A DNA stretch of 64,000 bases from Lineus longissimus (taxonomy: Eukaryota > Nemertea > Pilidiophora > Heteronemertea > Lineidae), in NCBI RefSeq assembly GCF_910592395.1, contig NC_088309.1, forward strand, positions 8,560,501 through 8,624,500. The letters run 5' to 3'. The position numbers were made by a program, and so were the translations under genes. The notes beneath the pieces are model-generated. The model saw nothing but the letters and a program-made list of their open reading frames with translations. It was not told the origin of the DNA and did not search any database. This document shows positions 36,943-46,323 of this stretch, in pieces; the stretch's first letter is position 1, and the number at the start of each line of letters is the position of its first letter.

Positions 36943-37112
36943 GAATATAACACTGAAACCTGATGTGGGGAAAAATGAAAGGGTACTTCTTTTCTCTTGC
37001 AAACGTGTAAATGTATTGATGTACATGAATGCATTGTCTGTATTGAATGACTATCTCACATTCTTTTCCATCGATCTGCTCTAAGATGAAATGACATTCA
37101 CCTTCATTTCAG

Positions 37113-37217
37113 TTCAGTCTTTGCAGGGAGATGTTCCCATATCCCAAAAGGACGTCCATTCCGTGTATGCAGAGAATGAAGAATCGACCATGAAATGCAT
37201 CACGCCAGCTGCAGAAG
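37113..37217 (+). CDS. Coiled-coil gene exon 4 (module A)
   Basis: Acceptor TTCATTTCAG and donor GAAG|GTAAGC bound 105 bp, phase 1 in and phase 1 out. It reads QSLQGDVPISQKDVHSVY and onward to CITPAAE. It resembles the next exon at both ends (V-x-x-[LS]-QGE/D start, short basic-proline end) and is of similar length, suggesting an ancient exon duplication. As a symmetric exon it could be skipped without frameshift. No known domain. Confidence 0.65.
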
Positions 37218-37434
37218 GTAAGCTACTTAGTCCTTACTCCAGAAGGTGCCCTGACCGAAACGGCATTAAGTCTATATCTTTATGTTTACCTTTGAGTATT
37301 CAAGCCGTTATTCCTGGCCTTCTCGAAAATTCTCGACGAACACTTCCCATGGTCTTTCGAAAATGGCCGATTTCGCGATGACGTCAAAATGATATATCAG
37401 AATCTGCATCATTTATGTTAAATTTTTCTTCCAG

Positions 37435-37536
37435 TTCGGGTTTCGCAGGGAGAATTCAGGATGAGGCCAACAGACGCCGCTCTCGTAAGCACTGAGCACC
37501 AAGACTCGGTCAAGAGAAGGGTTACGGCTCCAAAAG
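37435..37536 (+). CDS. Coiled-coil gene exon 5 (module B)
   Basis: Acceptor TTTTTCTTCCAG and near-ideal donor AAAAG|GTAAGT bound 102 bp, symmetric phase 1-1. It reads VRVSQGEFRMRPTDAAL and onward to KRRVTAPK. The split codons join to Val upstream and Ala downstream. Composition is polar and charged. It is likely a diverged duplicate of the preceding exon. No known domain. Confidence 0.7.
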
Positions 37537-37944
37537 GTAAGTACCATGCCACGTCAGCAGACGTACAGATAGAATAGATTGATAAATAGAGTTTAGAGAC
37601 ATTTTTCTAAGTAGCATGTTGGTGCAGATTTTCATGTTTTAACGGATTGATAAAGTGCATTTTCTCTTATTCAATAATTCGACCCGTTACCGTACATCTG
37701 TATAACGCATTTGACTGAAATGAATCAAAGGACATTAGAAAACTGCACGTGATTCAGGCATGCTAGAACTGTTGCTTTGCCTTCGCCATCTGATGTTGAC
37801 TGCGAGAAAATGATGTCATGAGACAGTCGCTCTTCATGTGTACTACTCTTGTCCCACTTTTTATAGCGCTAGAGTAGTAGACAAAACATGCGACAGTGCC
37901 ACTCTCTTACATGTTACTGTAGCAACCATTGTCCATGATTTCAG

Positions 37945-38106
37945 CTCTAAATGATAAAGATGGCTTGGTCATGGAAAAACCAGATATAGTTGATCCAAAT
38001 GATGTGTCTGTCGACGGATCCATTTCTGGAGAAAGCGGTCGCAGAAGGAGGACAAGGAGTAATAAAATTCGGCTGGCAAAAAAAGATAAGCAGAAACGAT
38101 GTCCCG
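37945..38106 (+). CDS. Coiled-coil gene exon 6, acidic then basic
   Basis: Acceptor CATGATTTCAG and donor CCCG|GTGAGG bound 162 bp, symmetric phase 1-1. The first half is acidic (DKDGLVMEKPDIVDPNDV). The second is a basic cluster (GRRRRTRSNKIRLAKKDKQK) that could act as a nuclear or nucleolar signal or bind nucleic acid. The function of the protein remains unknown. Confidence 0.75.
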
Positions 38107-38343
38107 GTGAGGAATTCATCTAAACTTGCAATTACTCAAACGTGGAACTCAAAGGAAGATGCCTCGCGCTACTGTTTTCGTTAGTTATTCAAACGTATAC
38201 GACCGAGGCTTCTGAATGGCCAGGAACAACCTGAAAAACGATCTTCGTCTGATTCCAGCGACACAATCGCAGCGCCACTGAGAATGTTTTTGAGGTTTAG
38301 GTCTGGTCCATCAACTGATACACTTTCTCTTTACTCTTTACAG

Positions 38344-38522
38344 CACAGGCTCGATCAAAATCATATAACAGGGTTGATGATAAAAAAAGGAAGCGCACAA
38401 TCAGGGAGTCCAAGCGAACGCAAAGACAATATTATGCAGATATCGACGCAAGGCTATCTCTGGCACGAAGCAATATGGCAAAGATTGCAAGTGCTGACAG
38501 AGAGTCACGAAAACGTCTCCAG
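38344..38522 (+). CDS. Coiled-coil gene exon 7
   Basis: Acceptor CTCTTTACTCTTTACAG and donor CTCCAG|GTAAAC bound 179 bp, entering in phase 1 (G+CA, Ala) and leaving in phase 0. It encodes a very basic helix-forming stretch (RVDDKKRKRTIRESKRTQRQ) then ARLSLARSNMAKIAS and RESRKRLQ, with hydrophobics spaced as in a long helix or coiled coil. The alternative acceptor five bases downstream would break the frame, which fixes the start. Confidence 0.8.
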
Positions 38523-38924
38523 GTAAACATTTGCGGGTCTGGTAGAAAATTGTAAATTAACCATTGGAGGGAAAATGAAAGTTGTGTGCCTATAATCCAT
38601 TTCATGAGTGGTTGAAACTGCACCAAAAAGATAAAAGTGGCCTCCTTCTCGGGCTACAGGCAGCAACACGACCGCTTTACAATGTGTGTTTCAAAAAAAT
38701 GCATCTGCTGCATGCGACAGAATATAATACGTACCGTTGACATCCATGCTGGGCAGGCGCATCGATTCATCTAATAATAGTAATATCATTTGGTCTGTCT
38801 TTTGCACGGAACGTGCTAAATGGGAAGTTTGACGTTGAGTGTGAAGGCTTCGGCAAAGGGACTAACTCTTTTGAACATACATGTACACATGCATACATGC
38901 AAAGCTTTTATCTTGAATCAACAG

Positions 38925-39035
38925 GTTAATGCAAGTGCTGTCAAAGAAGAGAAAAAGATCTACTACAAGAAGATGGAGATTCTCTCATCTTCCTTTGATC
39001 GTGATGAAAAACAATTGGAGTCTCACATGGCTGAG
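38925..39035 (+). CDS. Coiled-coil gene exon 8
   Basis: Acceptor CTTGAATCAACAG and donor GCTGAG|GTAAGA bound 111 bp, phase 0-0, 37 codons. It continues the charged helix: VNASAVKEEKKIYYKKMEIL then a DRDEKQLESHMAE end. Heptad-like spacing of I, L and M is visible over most of it. As an in-frame exon it could be skipped. Confidence 0.8.
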
Positions 39036-39170
39036 GTAAGAAGAAGTTTATTATCTTAACTTCCGTTGATCGAGTAAATATTCCGAGGAGTAAACATATC
39101 ACATTTTATATTCCTGGTAATGTTATAGAAAAAGGCAGTAGCCATGGCCTAATTATTATCTTAACTACAG

Positions 39171-39614
39171 GTTGACGCTTCCAGTAATAATCTCAAAGAA
39201 CTTGGTGCTTTGTCAACATCGACATACAAGGGTTGTGACGCTGAAAAAGCTGTGCGGTATATTAAAAAGTTACGAACCTGTATCGGCAAATGGAAAAAAG
39301 GAGATATTAAGCCCACCAGTAAAGCGTATCTGAAGGAGTTCGAGAGTGATCTGGCTCCTCCTTTCGATCCTTGTCCTGCCTACCGAATGCTCCGCGCTGA
39401 GATTCAGAAGGCACTTGGTCTCCATCTCGATGAAGGCTCGTCAGTCCAGCCGCTAGATGTCTACAAGGATCGCCTTCTTTGCAAGCCTACTGACGGATCG
39501 AGACGATATCTTCAACAAAATCAACCACCAGAGAAACAGCTTGCTTTTAACGAGTACGTTCGATTAAAAAGACCAAAAGGCAAAAACCAAGTAAAAACTG
39601 CAAACTTAAAATAA
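39171..39614 (+). CDS. Coiled-coil gene, terminal exon 9
   Basis: Acceptor ATTATCTTAACTACAG opens 147 codons plus TAA. It starts VDASSNNLKELGALSTSTYK. A probably globular part follows, with KAVRYIKKLRTCIGKWKKGD and PPFDPCPAYRMLRAEIQKAL, and a basic end RLKRPKGKNQVKTANLK. The whole nine-exon model adds to 1431 bases, 476 residues. I do not recognise the family. Abundant Lys/Arg, helical centre and lack of signal peptide or membrane segment suggest a soluble, perhaps cytoskeletal, ciliary or nuclear protein; this is inference. The gene is convergent with the Kv gene, 592 bp away. Confidence 0.85.
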   Translation, partial: VDASSNNLKELGALSTSTYKGCDAEKAVRYIKKLRTCIGKWKKGDIKPTSKAYLKEFESDLAPPFDPCPAYRMLRAEIQKALGLHLDEGSSVQPLDVYKDRLLCKPTDGSRRYLQQNQPPEKQLAFNEYVRLKRPKGKNQVKTANLK

Positions 39615-39615
39615 A
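39610..39615 (+). terminator. AATAAA overlapping the stop codon
   Basis: The stop TAA (39612-39614) lies inside AATAAA. If used, the coiled-coil transcript would have a 3' untranslated region of only about 15-30 bases. No better plus-strand signal is seen before the convergent Kv gene, but a variant signal may be used. Confidence 0.3.
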
Positions 39616-39642
39616 CTGAAAGCAAATGCAAGTCCTATATCG

Positions 39643-39648
39643 TTTATT
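39643..39648 (-). terminator. Poly(A) signal candidate for the Kv gene
   Basis: TTTATT on the plus strand is AATAAA on the minus strand, about 560 bp beyond the Kv stop and only about 30 bp from the end of the convergent coiled-coil coding region. The two transcripts could therefore abut or overlap. Confidence 0.35.
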
Positions 39649-40206
39649 CTTTTTATCAGCAAGACAGTGCTCATATCCTTATGAAAAAGATAAGTTTTTC
39701 ACAGGTTATATAACTGTGTCATAGTCTAGCGAGTATCCGTGATCCGCCTCTTAATTCCCGGTGGCATGGCCTCGCTTTCAAGCATGAAATTTGCTCTACC
39801 ATGCGGACGCCACTGTTCAGTATGCCTTGAACTTCAATCGGTGGTCGGGAGAACCATAACTGCTTTGTCGGTTTCTCTAAAACGTTGCTGTAATCATATC
39901 AATCATCGCCGTCGTTCGCCGGTATACTCTGTGAGGGAACCGCCTGTTTGTCGGCGGAAGGATCATAAGAGGCGACAGCGGCTTAGGTAATCGGCCGCTC
40001 AGCTGCATGGGTACCATCGCCTTTGCTTCACCATGACTGATTTCGGGCGCTGTGTGTACCTTGTCTTTAAATGCCGCAATCAATATTGGCGTGACCAAAA
40101 CGTTTTGCTTAATACAACGATATAAATCTATCGACATAGAATTAAGGTTTAATTATTCCGTTGTTTGCATTTGCCAATACATTTGCAGAAGTACAGCCTA
40201 TGGTCT

Positions 40207-41097
40207 TCAGTATGCTCTCTTCACCACAGCCTGCTGACGTGTCACTGGTCCGGGTGCCACTGCCTCCCCATGCCGTACCGCCGCACAGCACTTTTCTACA
40301 TCCAGCATAGCAGTGTGAACATGGCGATAATAACTACTGAAATTAGTGCTAAGTATTGGAATAGAAAGTCCGGTGATGATGACACCCGAGAATGCACAGC
40401 ACATTGCAACGAAGTAACCGGGCCAGGCCCTCGGGTGCATGTCGCCGTACCCTACTGTAGTCATTGTGATGATAGACCACCAACACCCCTCCCATACGTC
40501 TTTGAATGTTCCTTCCACACTAATTTCAGCAGCGAATATAAGGAATGCGAAAAGAATCATGCCGATTCCAAAGAATATCAAAACAGTCAATAAATCGTAA
40601 AAGCTCTTTCTCAGCACAAGGAGCAGTACACGGAGGCCGACAAAATTCTTAGCCAGCCCAAAAAGCCGGAATGGGCGCATGATCTGTAAAACAAGCGATG
40701 CCAGCCAAATCCACTGTATCACAGACGTTTGGTTCTGTGTCTCCTTCCCGTAGTATGTGAGGACAAAAATTATCCCGCCAGCCCAGAACGCTGTCAGCAC
40801 AACAATGTCGAGTATTGTGAAGAAATATCGTATAAATTGGCATTTGTACGGACAGAGAATGAAACGTGTAATGAAATCAGCCAAAATGATTCCGTTCAAT
40901 AAACCGTCGACAACCAGTACATTGTTATTCGGAAGTTCCATCCACATGTTTCTCCACTTTGTTGTGTTGATCATCTTGACGACCTGCCGTTCACTGATGT
41001 CGGCGCTCGCACCCTTCGAGCTGGCGCCTTTGTCAAAGTGTGCCGCGAACGTAAACAAGGATCCGACCAAAACACCTGCCATCAGCAATGACCACGC
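40207..41097 (-). CDS. Voltage-gated K+ channel (Kv), exon 2: S1-S6 and pore
   Basis: Acceptor TTATCTTTTCCAG starts codon 155 in phase 0; TGA ends the 450-residue protein. Segments in order: S1 (about 155-175), S2 with D218, D228 and R232, S3 with D251, S4 (about 285-310), S5, the P-loop with TMTTVGYGD (filter T358-D363), and S6. The filter is fully canonical, so potassium selectivity is expected. S4 is degenerate: aligned to Shaker, R1 is Leu289, R2 Gln292, R3 Arg295, R4 Arg298, K5 Gly301, R6 Lys304. The S6 hinge PVP is SIP (389-391). Possible N-glycosylation sites are N198 (S1-S2) and N276 (S3-S4). The C-terminal tail is short. It works in the plasma membrane as part of a tetramer. Confidence 0.95.
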   Translation of the reverse strand, partial: AWSLLMAGVLVGSLFTFAAHFDKGASSKGASADISERQVVKMINTTKWRNMWMELPNNNVLVVDGLLNGIILADFITRFILCPYKCQFIRYFFTILDIVVLTAFWAGGIIFVLTYYGKETQNQTSVIQWIWLASLVLQIMRPFRLFGLAKNFVGLRVLLLVLRKSFYDLLTVLIFFGIGMILFAFLIFAAEISVEGTFKDVWEGCWWSIITMTTVGYGDMHPRAWPGYFVAMCCAFSGVIITGLSIPILSTNFSSYYRHVHTAMLDVEKCCAAVRHGEAVAPGPVTRQQAVVKRAY

Positions 41098-42922
41098 CTG
41101 GAAAAGATAACCAAATTTGCTATATTTACATTTAGTACATGCGAGAAAAGATTGTCAATGATCACAGGATACTTCGCAGTCACCATCACCATTTCCTTTG
41201 CGATTTCTCACACGTGATTCGAAATCTGCACCGGTGAAGCAGGATTATTGGCTTCTAATTGGCCAGCGCTGAGGAAGTCGATGAATGTGTTAAAAGGGTA
41301 GATTTCCAAAGCATCCGAGGACTGGGAATGAGGCATGGTCGTAAATTGCTTCTCATTTCATGTGAAAAATATGTAGGCCTACTCACGAAGGCTTATCTAA
41401 CTTGTACATTCGAGGATTTACTGTTCTAACCTCAAGGCTGTGCTTTTTTTCAGACGAAAATAGTATGATATGCCATGGTATGCTATAATTATCATGATTA
41501 TATTGATACCCGAAGACATCGGTAGATATAGCACATCTGTCAAATTGTTGAAGCACATCTTACAAGTGTTAAAACGATTATTGGCGAATAATTTATGAAG
41601 TTGAAATGTTGTGACTCAATATTTATTGAAGTAATGCTAAAAGCCCACCCGTCTGTCGATCTATACGGTGTCGTGATGAACAAATAATCATTTCTGAAGC
41701 TTGAAATGGTGATATCTTTTCTTCTTGTTCTCATGGGTGGGTTTCTAGAAACCTATTACCCATCAGTTGTTGGATCCAATATTATCACAGCACATGATTG
41801 TCGCTTATTTACGAGTTTCAGGTTTAGCAGGGTAAATACAAACTATTTATCCTCATCAAACGATGAATGGTAGTCACGAATTGGTTAATAGATATTTCTG
41901 TCAACCAGTGGCAACTGTGATAACGCGGGCACTGATTTATTAATGTCTCAGAAATAAAACGATTTCATTTAAACAGAATCAAATGTGCTTCCCTGTGAAT
42001 TTTCAGTGCGAAAAAGTACAATACATTACAAATTGCGATGGACTATTAGATTGCTCGACATACGGTGCCATACTCATTGACAAAATCAATAGTAGGCCTT
42101 CAGCTTTTTCACGTCCAACGAATTGTGATACAGGGTTATAATAAATTGTGTTGCTAAATTCTAATGTTGAACATTCTTTTTATAATGCTTTTTTCGAAGG
42201 GAATTATGCATTTAAAACTAGTGGCGATCTCCCTTCCCTAATCGACTGGTCGGACGTTTTACAAAATCTGATAACGCTGATATATGCTTCCGAACCCACT
42301 TCAGTGCTGGATCGACATATAAATATGACCTGGGATTGATTTAAATTGATGTAAGATAATGATGGACATCTGTCGGGCATTGATTCCTACATGTATATAC
42401 GGATATACTAAATCTATTCATGTACATGATCATAGAAACGGTTTGCGTAAACTATGCATTTACCCATATACAAGCATAACTGTCAATGAATAGACACTAA
42501 AGCAATTTAAAGTGTCGAAAAAATGTCAACTAGAATGAACAGTACGCGGCCCGCTATGTACACACAGGTGGTCACTCTGACAGGCTTTTTCCTCGTTCCA
42601 GGCCAAAGGACTTTGTGGTACTATTTGTTTAAACAACTTGATTTCTAAGTCGCAGAATAGACCAGGTGCAGTAAACGCTAAAAGTTGATATTAACCACGA
42701 AATGAAACTATTGACGAAACTCCCCCTCGCCCCTCCGACGACGACACAATAGGCCAATGTGCGACAACAATACATACCACCTCAACCAGACCGTTCATAC
42801 GCACTCTATTATTTTATCGTTATCTCTCTAAAACAATTCGATGAACCCTTCTGAATATGCTCACATTTGGCATCCGGCATCTGGGACAAAACTTCGAAAC
42901 AAATCTTAAAACAGGCACTTAC
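41098..42922 (-). other. Kv gene intron
   Basis: GT (42922-42921) to AG (41099-41098) with consensus donor AAAG|GTAAGT. It falls between the T1-S1 linker and S1, phase 0. I see no coding sequence in it. Confidence 0.9.
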
Positions 42923-43384
42923 CTTTGCCAAACCTGAATACACAGGAATCTGCATAAACATCCACAGCCGTATACGATAAATCTGCCATCCCGTTCGCTT
43001 TCTCAAAATTTCCAAACTTTTATCACAGTCATACATTATCTCTTCCCGAACAGCCTTCGCCCTGTCTTTTTCCAGTAGCGCTACGTTGATTTTCCCCATA
43101 CAACAAGGGGCGACGACAGTTAGGGGTATCCTCCAGTATTCTAACTCCTCGGCCATGTCTATCATGCACACTTCGTCTGTTATGTGCAACTCCTTCTTCT
43201 GGTGTGCCTTTAGAATGATGCTGAAGCACTCCGCACTCCTATCGAAAAAATAAGCACCGACACTGCTCTCATAGTGGCTCTTCGTGCTCAGGGCCTCAGC
43301 GAGCGTCGACTCCGGGAGGTTAAGGATCGTCGAACGATATGTTAAGAACTCCGTCCCACGAACGTTTATCCTGATGATATCCAT
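42923..43384 (-). CDS. Voltage-gated K+ channel (Kv), exon 1: T1/BTB domain
   Basis: Encodes residues 1-154: start MDIIRINVRGTEF, then the T1 (BTB-like) tetramerisation domain (about 3-100) that decides which Kv subunits co-assemble. The motif H67-x5-C73-x20-C94-C95 is the intersubunit zinc site of Kv2, Kv3 and Kv4 channels and is absent from Shaker (Kv1). This places the gene in the non-Shaker group; which subfamily is unclear. The ATG at 43384 has G at -3 and +4. The codon before it is GTG and I do not use it. The exon ends at GGCAAAG|GTAAGT, phase 0, just before S1, a linker position that often bears introns. The T1-S1 linker contains the basic stretch LRKRTGWQIYRIR. Confidence 0.93.
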
Positions 43385-45085
43385 CACTTGAACAAACAGT
43401 GCTTCGTAAATGTCCGATTCGCAAGAACAACATAAGGAGAGACAGCCACTGTATCCGAAGCCACTATTGGAAATGACAGATTATTTTCTATCAATGATTG
43501 AAATTCAATAGATATAAAAAGTTGTGCTTTAGGAAACATCCGATTACTTTATTTTTCTAATATATCGTGGTTGTGCGAAACGTTGCTACGAGACAAAAAC
43601 AACTCCTGAACTACCGGCGTCACGGGAACTTAACACCACCAACAATGTTCCGTGCCACATTTCCAATATGTGCACAGTGGTGTATAGGGGGTATGGGGTA
43701 TAATACGACTGTCATTATTGGAAAAATCGTAAAACAAGATACAGTAATTCATAAAATATTTAAATGGTGGTTTACTGGTTATTTAACATTAATCATCCGT
43801 GAAAGCGTCAGGCGAAATTTTGTAGAGTAGAGTCCTCAGCAATTCAATAACGACTGCTGGTGCAAGCGGCGTGGCGATGACAATGATCAGTATCAATAAA
43901 TATGAGTTTTACTTATTGTGGATTCGGGCCTCTCGCAAGCTGGTTGATGCAGTGTAGGACGCTATTATGTGCATTAAATGATAGCTTATAGCCACCTGCG
44001 GCAAGAATGTAGCTTTTGAGGCGAGTTCTCGAGTGAACGAGGTACAAGTGGGTGTTCACATATGGTAAACGTCCATTGGGATAGAGGCAAATACCGAAGC
44101 TTCCAAAAGGGACTCACGACCGGTCTTAAGATAGACAAAGCTTTGCTGGTTCCGTCTACGTGTCTATTGTCCCTGGTGGGAATTTGCGCCTTCGAATAAC
44201 CGATGTCTGATGCACAAACAAACAACAACAACGGGAAATCATAAATCAGTTGAAAATGTATTCTAATATACAAAGACATGAAGGGAAGAGATCTTGCGAA
44301 AACTGTGGGAAAACAGTGTAAGGGATATGGGGTGGGGTGAATTTCACCCTGATGTGTTCTCCATTTTGTAGATTCAGCTATCAGAGTCGGGTTTAAAGCT
44401 TCTCGTCTCTTGCTTTTGATAATTCTAAAGCATTTTTGTTACAGTCCAGCACTGGTAACAGCGTATGAAGCATTGTGCCTTGTTCTGGCGGCAGCGGTTA
44501 TAGTGAGGCATCCATAATTAGTTGAAGAATTACCGGATTTTTTTTGTGGCTTGGAACTTTGAAAACGCTCCACAATCTTTTCAGGCATGTCTGGTGCTTA
44601 AAGATACCGGACTGCATAGCATGTCAGAACGTCAGGTGAACTAGCGCTTAGAAAGATTGGACTATTTAGTTTATTTATATATAACGAGAGTATAGGATGT
44701 CGATGCGTTCACAGGTCTAATGAAAGAACAGAAGGGCGAACAGTGGCTGGTTTATCTTATAACCAGGAGATGGAGTCATCTTGCTCAATGATACATGAAC
44801 TTGATGAGGGCTAACTCACCACTTTCCTAAAGAAAAGCTGATCGTAGGTCGTTAATAACCGCTTCTGATTGGTTCAGTTCTAAAAAAAAGGAAAGTGAAG
44901 CAGGATTTTAAGTGCTTTTGAATTGCCATTTCCATAAGACTTCTTAAGATAAGCGTAATTCTTGAGGAAAGTGATGAATGCATAAATAAAGGATCAGAAC
45001 CCGCACTTAGAAATGGACATACATTGTAAAATGGACACCTACATAAAAAGTAGATTAATCCTTTAATAGAATGAAGTAGTAAGAT
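43385..45085. other. Kv upstream region / K2P 3' region
   Basis: A 1.7-kb gap between the Kv start and the K2P stop, both minus strand. It must hold the Kv promoter and the K2P 3' untranslated region. Frames at 43567-43830 (plus) and 43986-44279 (minus) lack domains and bias. No TATA box was singled out. Confidence 0.4.
44670..44675 (-). terminator. Poly(A) signal candidate for the K2P gene
   Basis: Minus-strand AATAAA about 410 bp beyond the K2P stop codon. It is the first clear match I noted in the gap. Moderate support from position only. Confidence 0.3.
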
Positions 45086-46323
45086 TCAGTCGTCTTCCAG
45101 AATGCCAACCTTTCTTGCAAGCCATCTGCATTTCTCCTTCACTTCTTCTTGCATCAGGTTGAAGCACATGGCAAGCACTGAGAGACCCAATGCCAAATAC
45201 ATGGCACAGGCCACAAGTTTTTCCTGGGATTCCCAGGCGTCTAACTGAGTACCAGGCACTATATCACCAAAACCAATGGTGCTGAGAGTGACGAAACAAA
45301 AATATGATCCAGTGAGAGGGTCCCATGACTCCCATCGGGAAAACAGTAATGCCCCGGCTAATATGTACAAGAGAATAACTAAAAGACACAGTGATATCGG
45401 AACGCGGACTTTTTTTATGTCGACTTTGGAAATATCCACTTTATTGGACTTTGTATCGTCATAATCACGATCAAGAACCTCTAAGCCTTCACTGTATTTT
45501 TCACACCCATCCCTCTCCGAATCCTTCTCTCTATCTCTACCTAAATCCTTAAACATAATCTCCGTATCACTCTTCCACCGCTTATCTTTTCTTCGATTTC
45601 GTCGCCGTCTCGACGAGCGCTTTTTCCGACTGAACTTTGATCTTTTCAACGTATCGTCCGCATCAGATGCTATTTCCGTGGGCGCATTATGGTCCCACAA
45701 ATTCGTCAAATCAGTCTCCTTGCAAGTAAACAACTGATCAACACTTATGATAACATCCTCGTCCTTAAGGTGAATTTTAGTATCTGCCAAAGATATTTGA
45801 CTATTTTTAAACTCCTCATACTGGTTCATGATATCCTGGAATTCCGTTTCTGCGAGATCTGCGTCCATGTCCGCCATATTGGCCTCATGCTGCTGCTGGG
45901 TTTCGTCACACAGCTCCAACAAACTCGTCTCAGTCAACCCGCTATCTCGATTTCTATCTTCCTTCCTCGATTTTGATTTTCGTTTCTTCACCTTCATTGA
46001 CTTATTCATATCCTTTTTCTTATCACTACCTTTACGTTTATCCTTTTTATTGGTACTACCCGGCTCCTTATTTTGTTCTTTAGCTAGTTCCTTTGCTTCC
46101 TGCTGCATTTCAAGCTCTCTCATTCTTCGTTGCCGTTTCTTAGGCGGCGCCCATAACAAGCAGCATAGCCCACAGCAGATCCTTGAGTACATCCATCGGA
46201 AACAGTCCGCTAAAAAGTCACCAATATTGGCTAGGCATAAAAACGTCAACGGAATGCCGACAAGTGCGTAAAGAATTGTTACTATTCTACCTGCGTTGGT
46301 TTTCGGTGCTACGTGCCCGTAAC
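45086..46323 (-). CDS. Two-pore-domain K+ channel (K2P), exon 2: end of P1, M2, loop, M3, P2, M4
   Basis: Acceptor TTCTCTTTTTTGCAG supplies GT to complete the glycine codon of the first filter (TTIG|YGH). Then come VAPKTNAGR and M2 (about 203-225). An unusually long M2-M3 loop follows (about 244-493) with two Lys/Arg-rich blocks flanking an acidic middle; the second contains KRSSRRRRNRRKDKR. M3 (about 496-515), the second filter STIGFGD (534-540) and M4 follow. The tail is short, with about 20 residues ending GILEDD. P2 context SYFCFVTLSTIGFGDIVPG is typical of invertebrate TWK channels. Expected role: background K+ conductance as a dimer in the plasma membrane. A long M2-M3 loop with short tail is also the plan of vertebrate TRESK (KCNK18), where the loop is regulatory; no clear calcineurin PxIxIT site is seen here. 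Confidence 0.95.

Larger units (their letters stand above)
29256..37112 (+). other. Putative intron 3, repeat-rich
   Basis: A 7.9-kb gap holding a foldback element (33601-33866), a SINE-like head (34850-34935), a GC-stem hairpin (35528-35555) and a 66-bp minisatellite (36613-36942). An exon-like stretch after TTTCCCAGCAG at 36558 runs to the minisatellite edge but its phase does not fit the next exon. Near 31840 a word CTCAAAGCGCTTTACA resembles ends of widespread small elements in marine animals. Confidence 0.35.

Noticed and set aside
40165-41110. Plus-strand frames opposite the Kv exon
   Set aside because: Antisense shadows of the channel coding sequence.
45828-46271. 147-codon plus-strand frame rich in Phe/Leu/Ser
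   Set aside because: Antisense shadow of the Lys/Arg/Glu-rich K2P loop.
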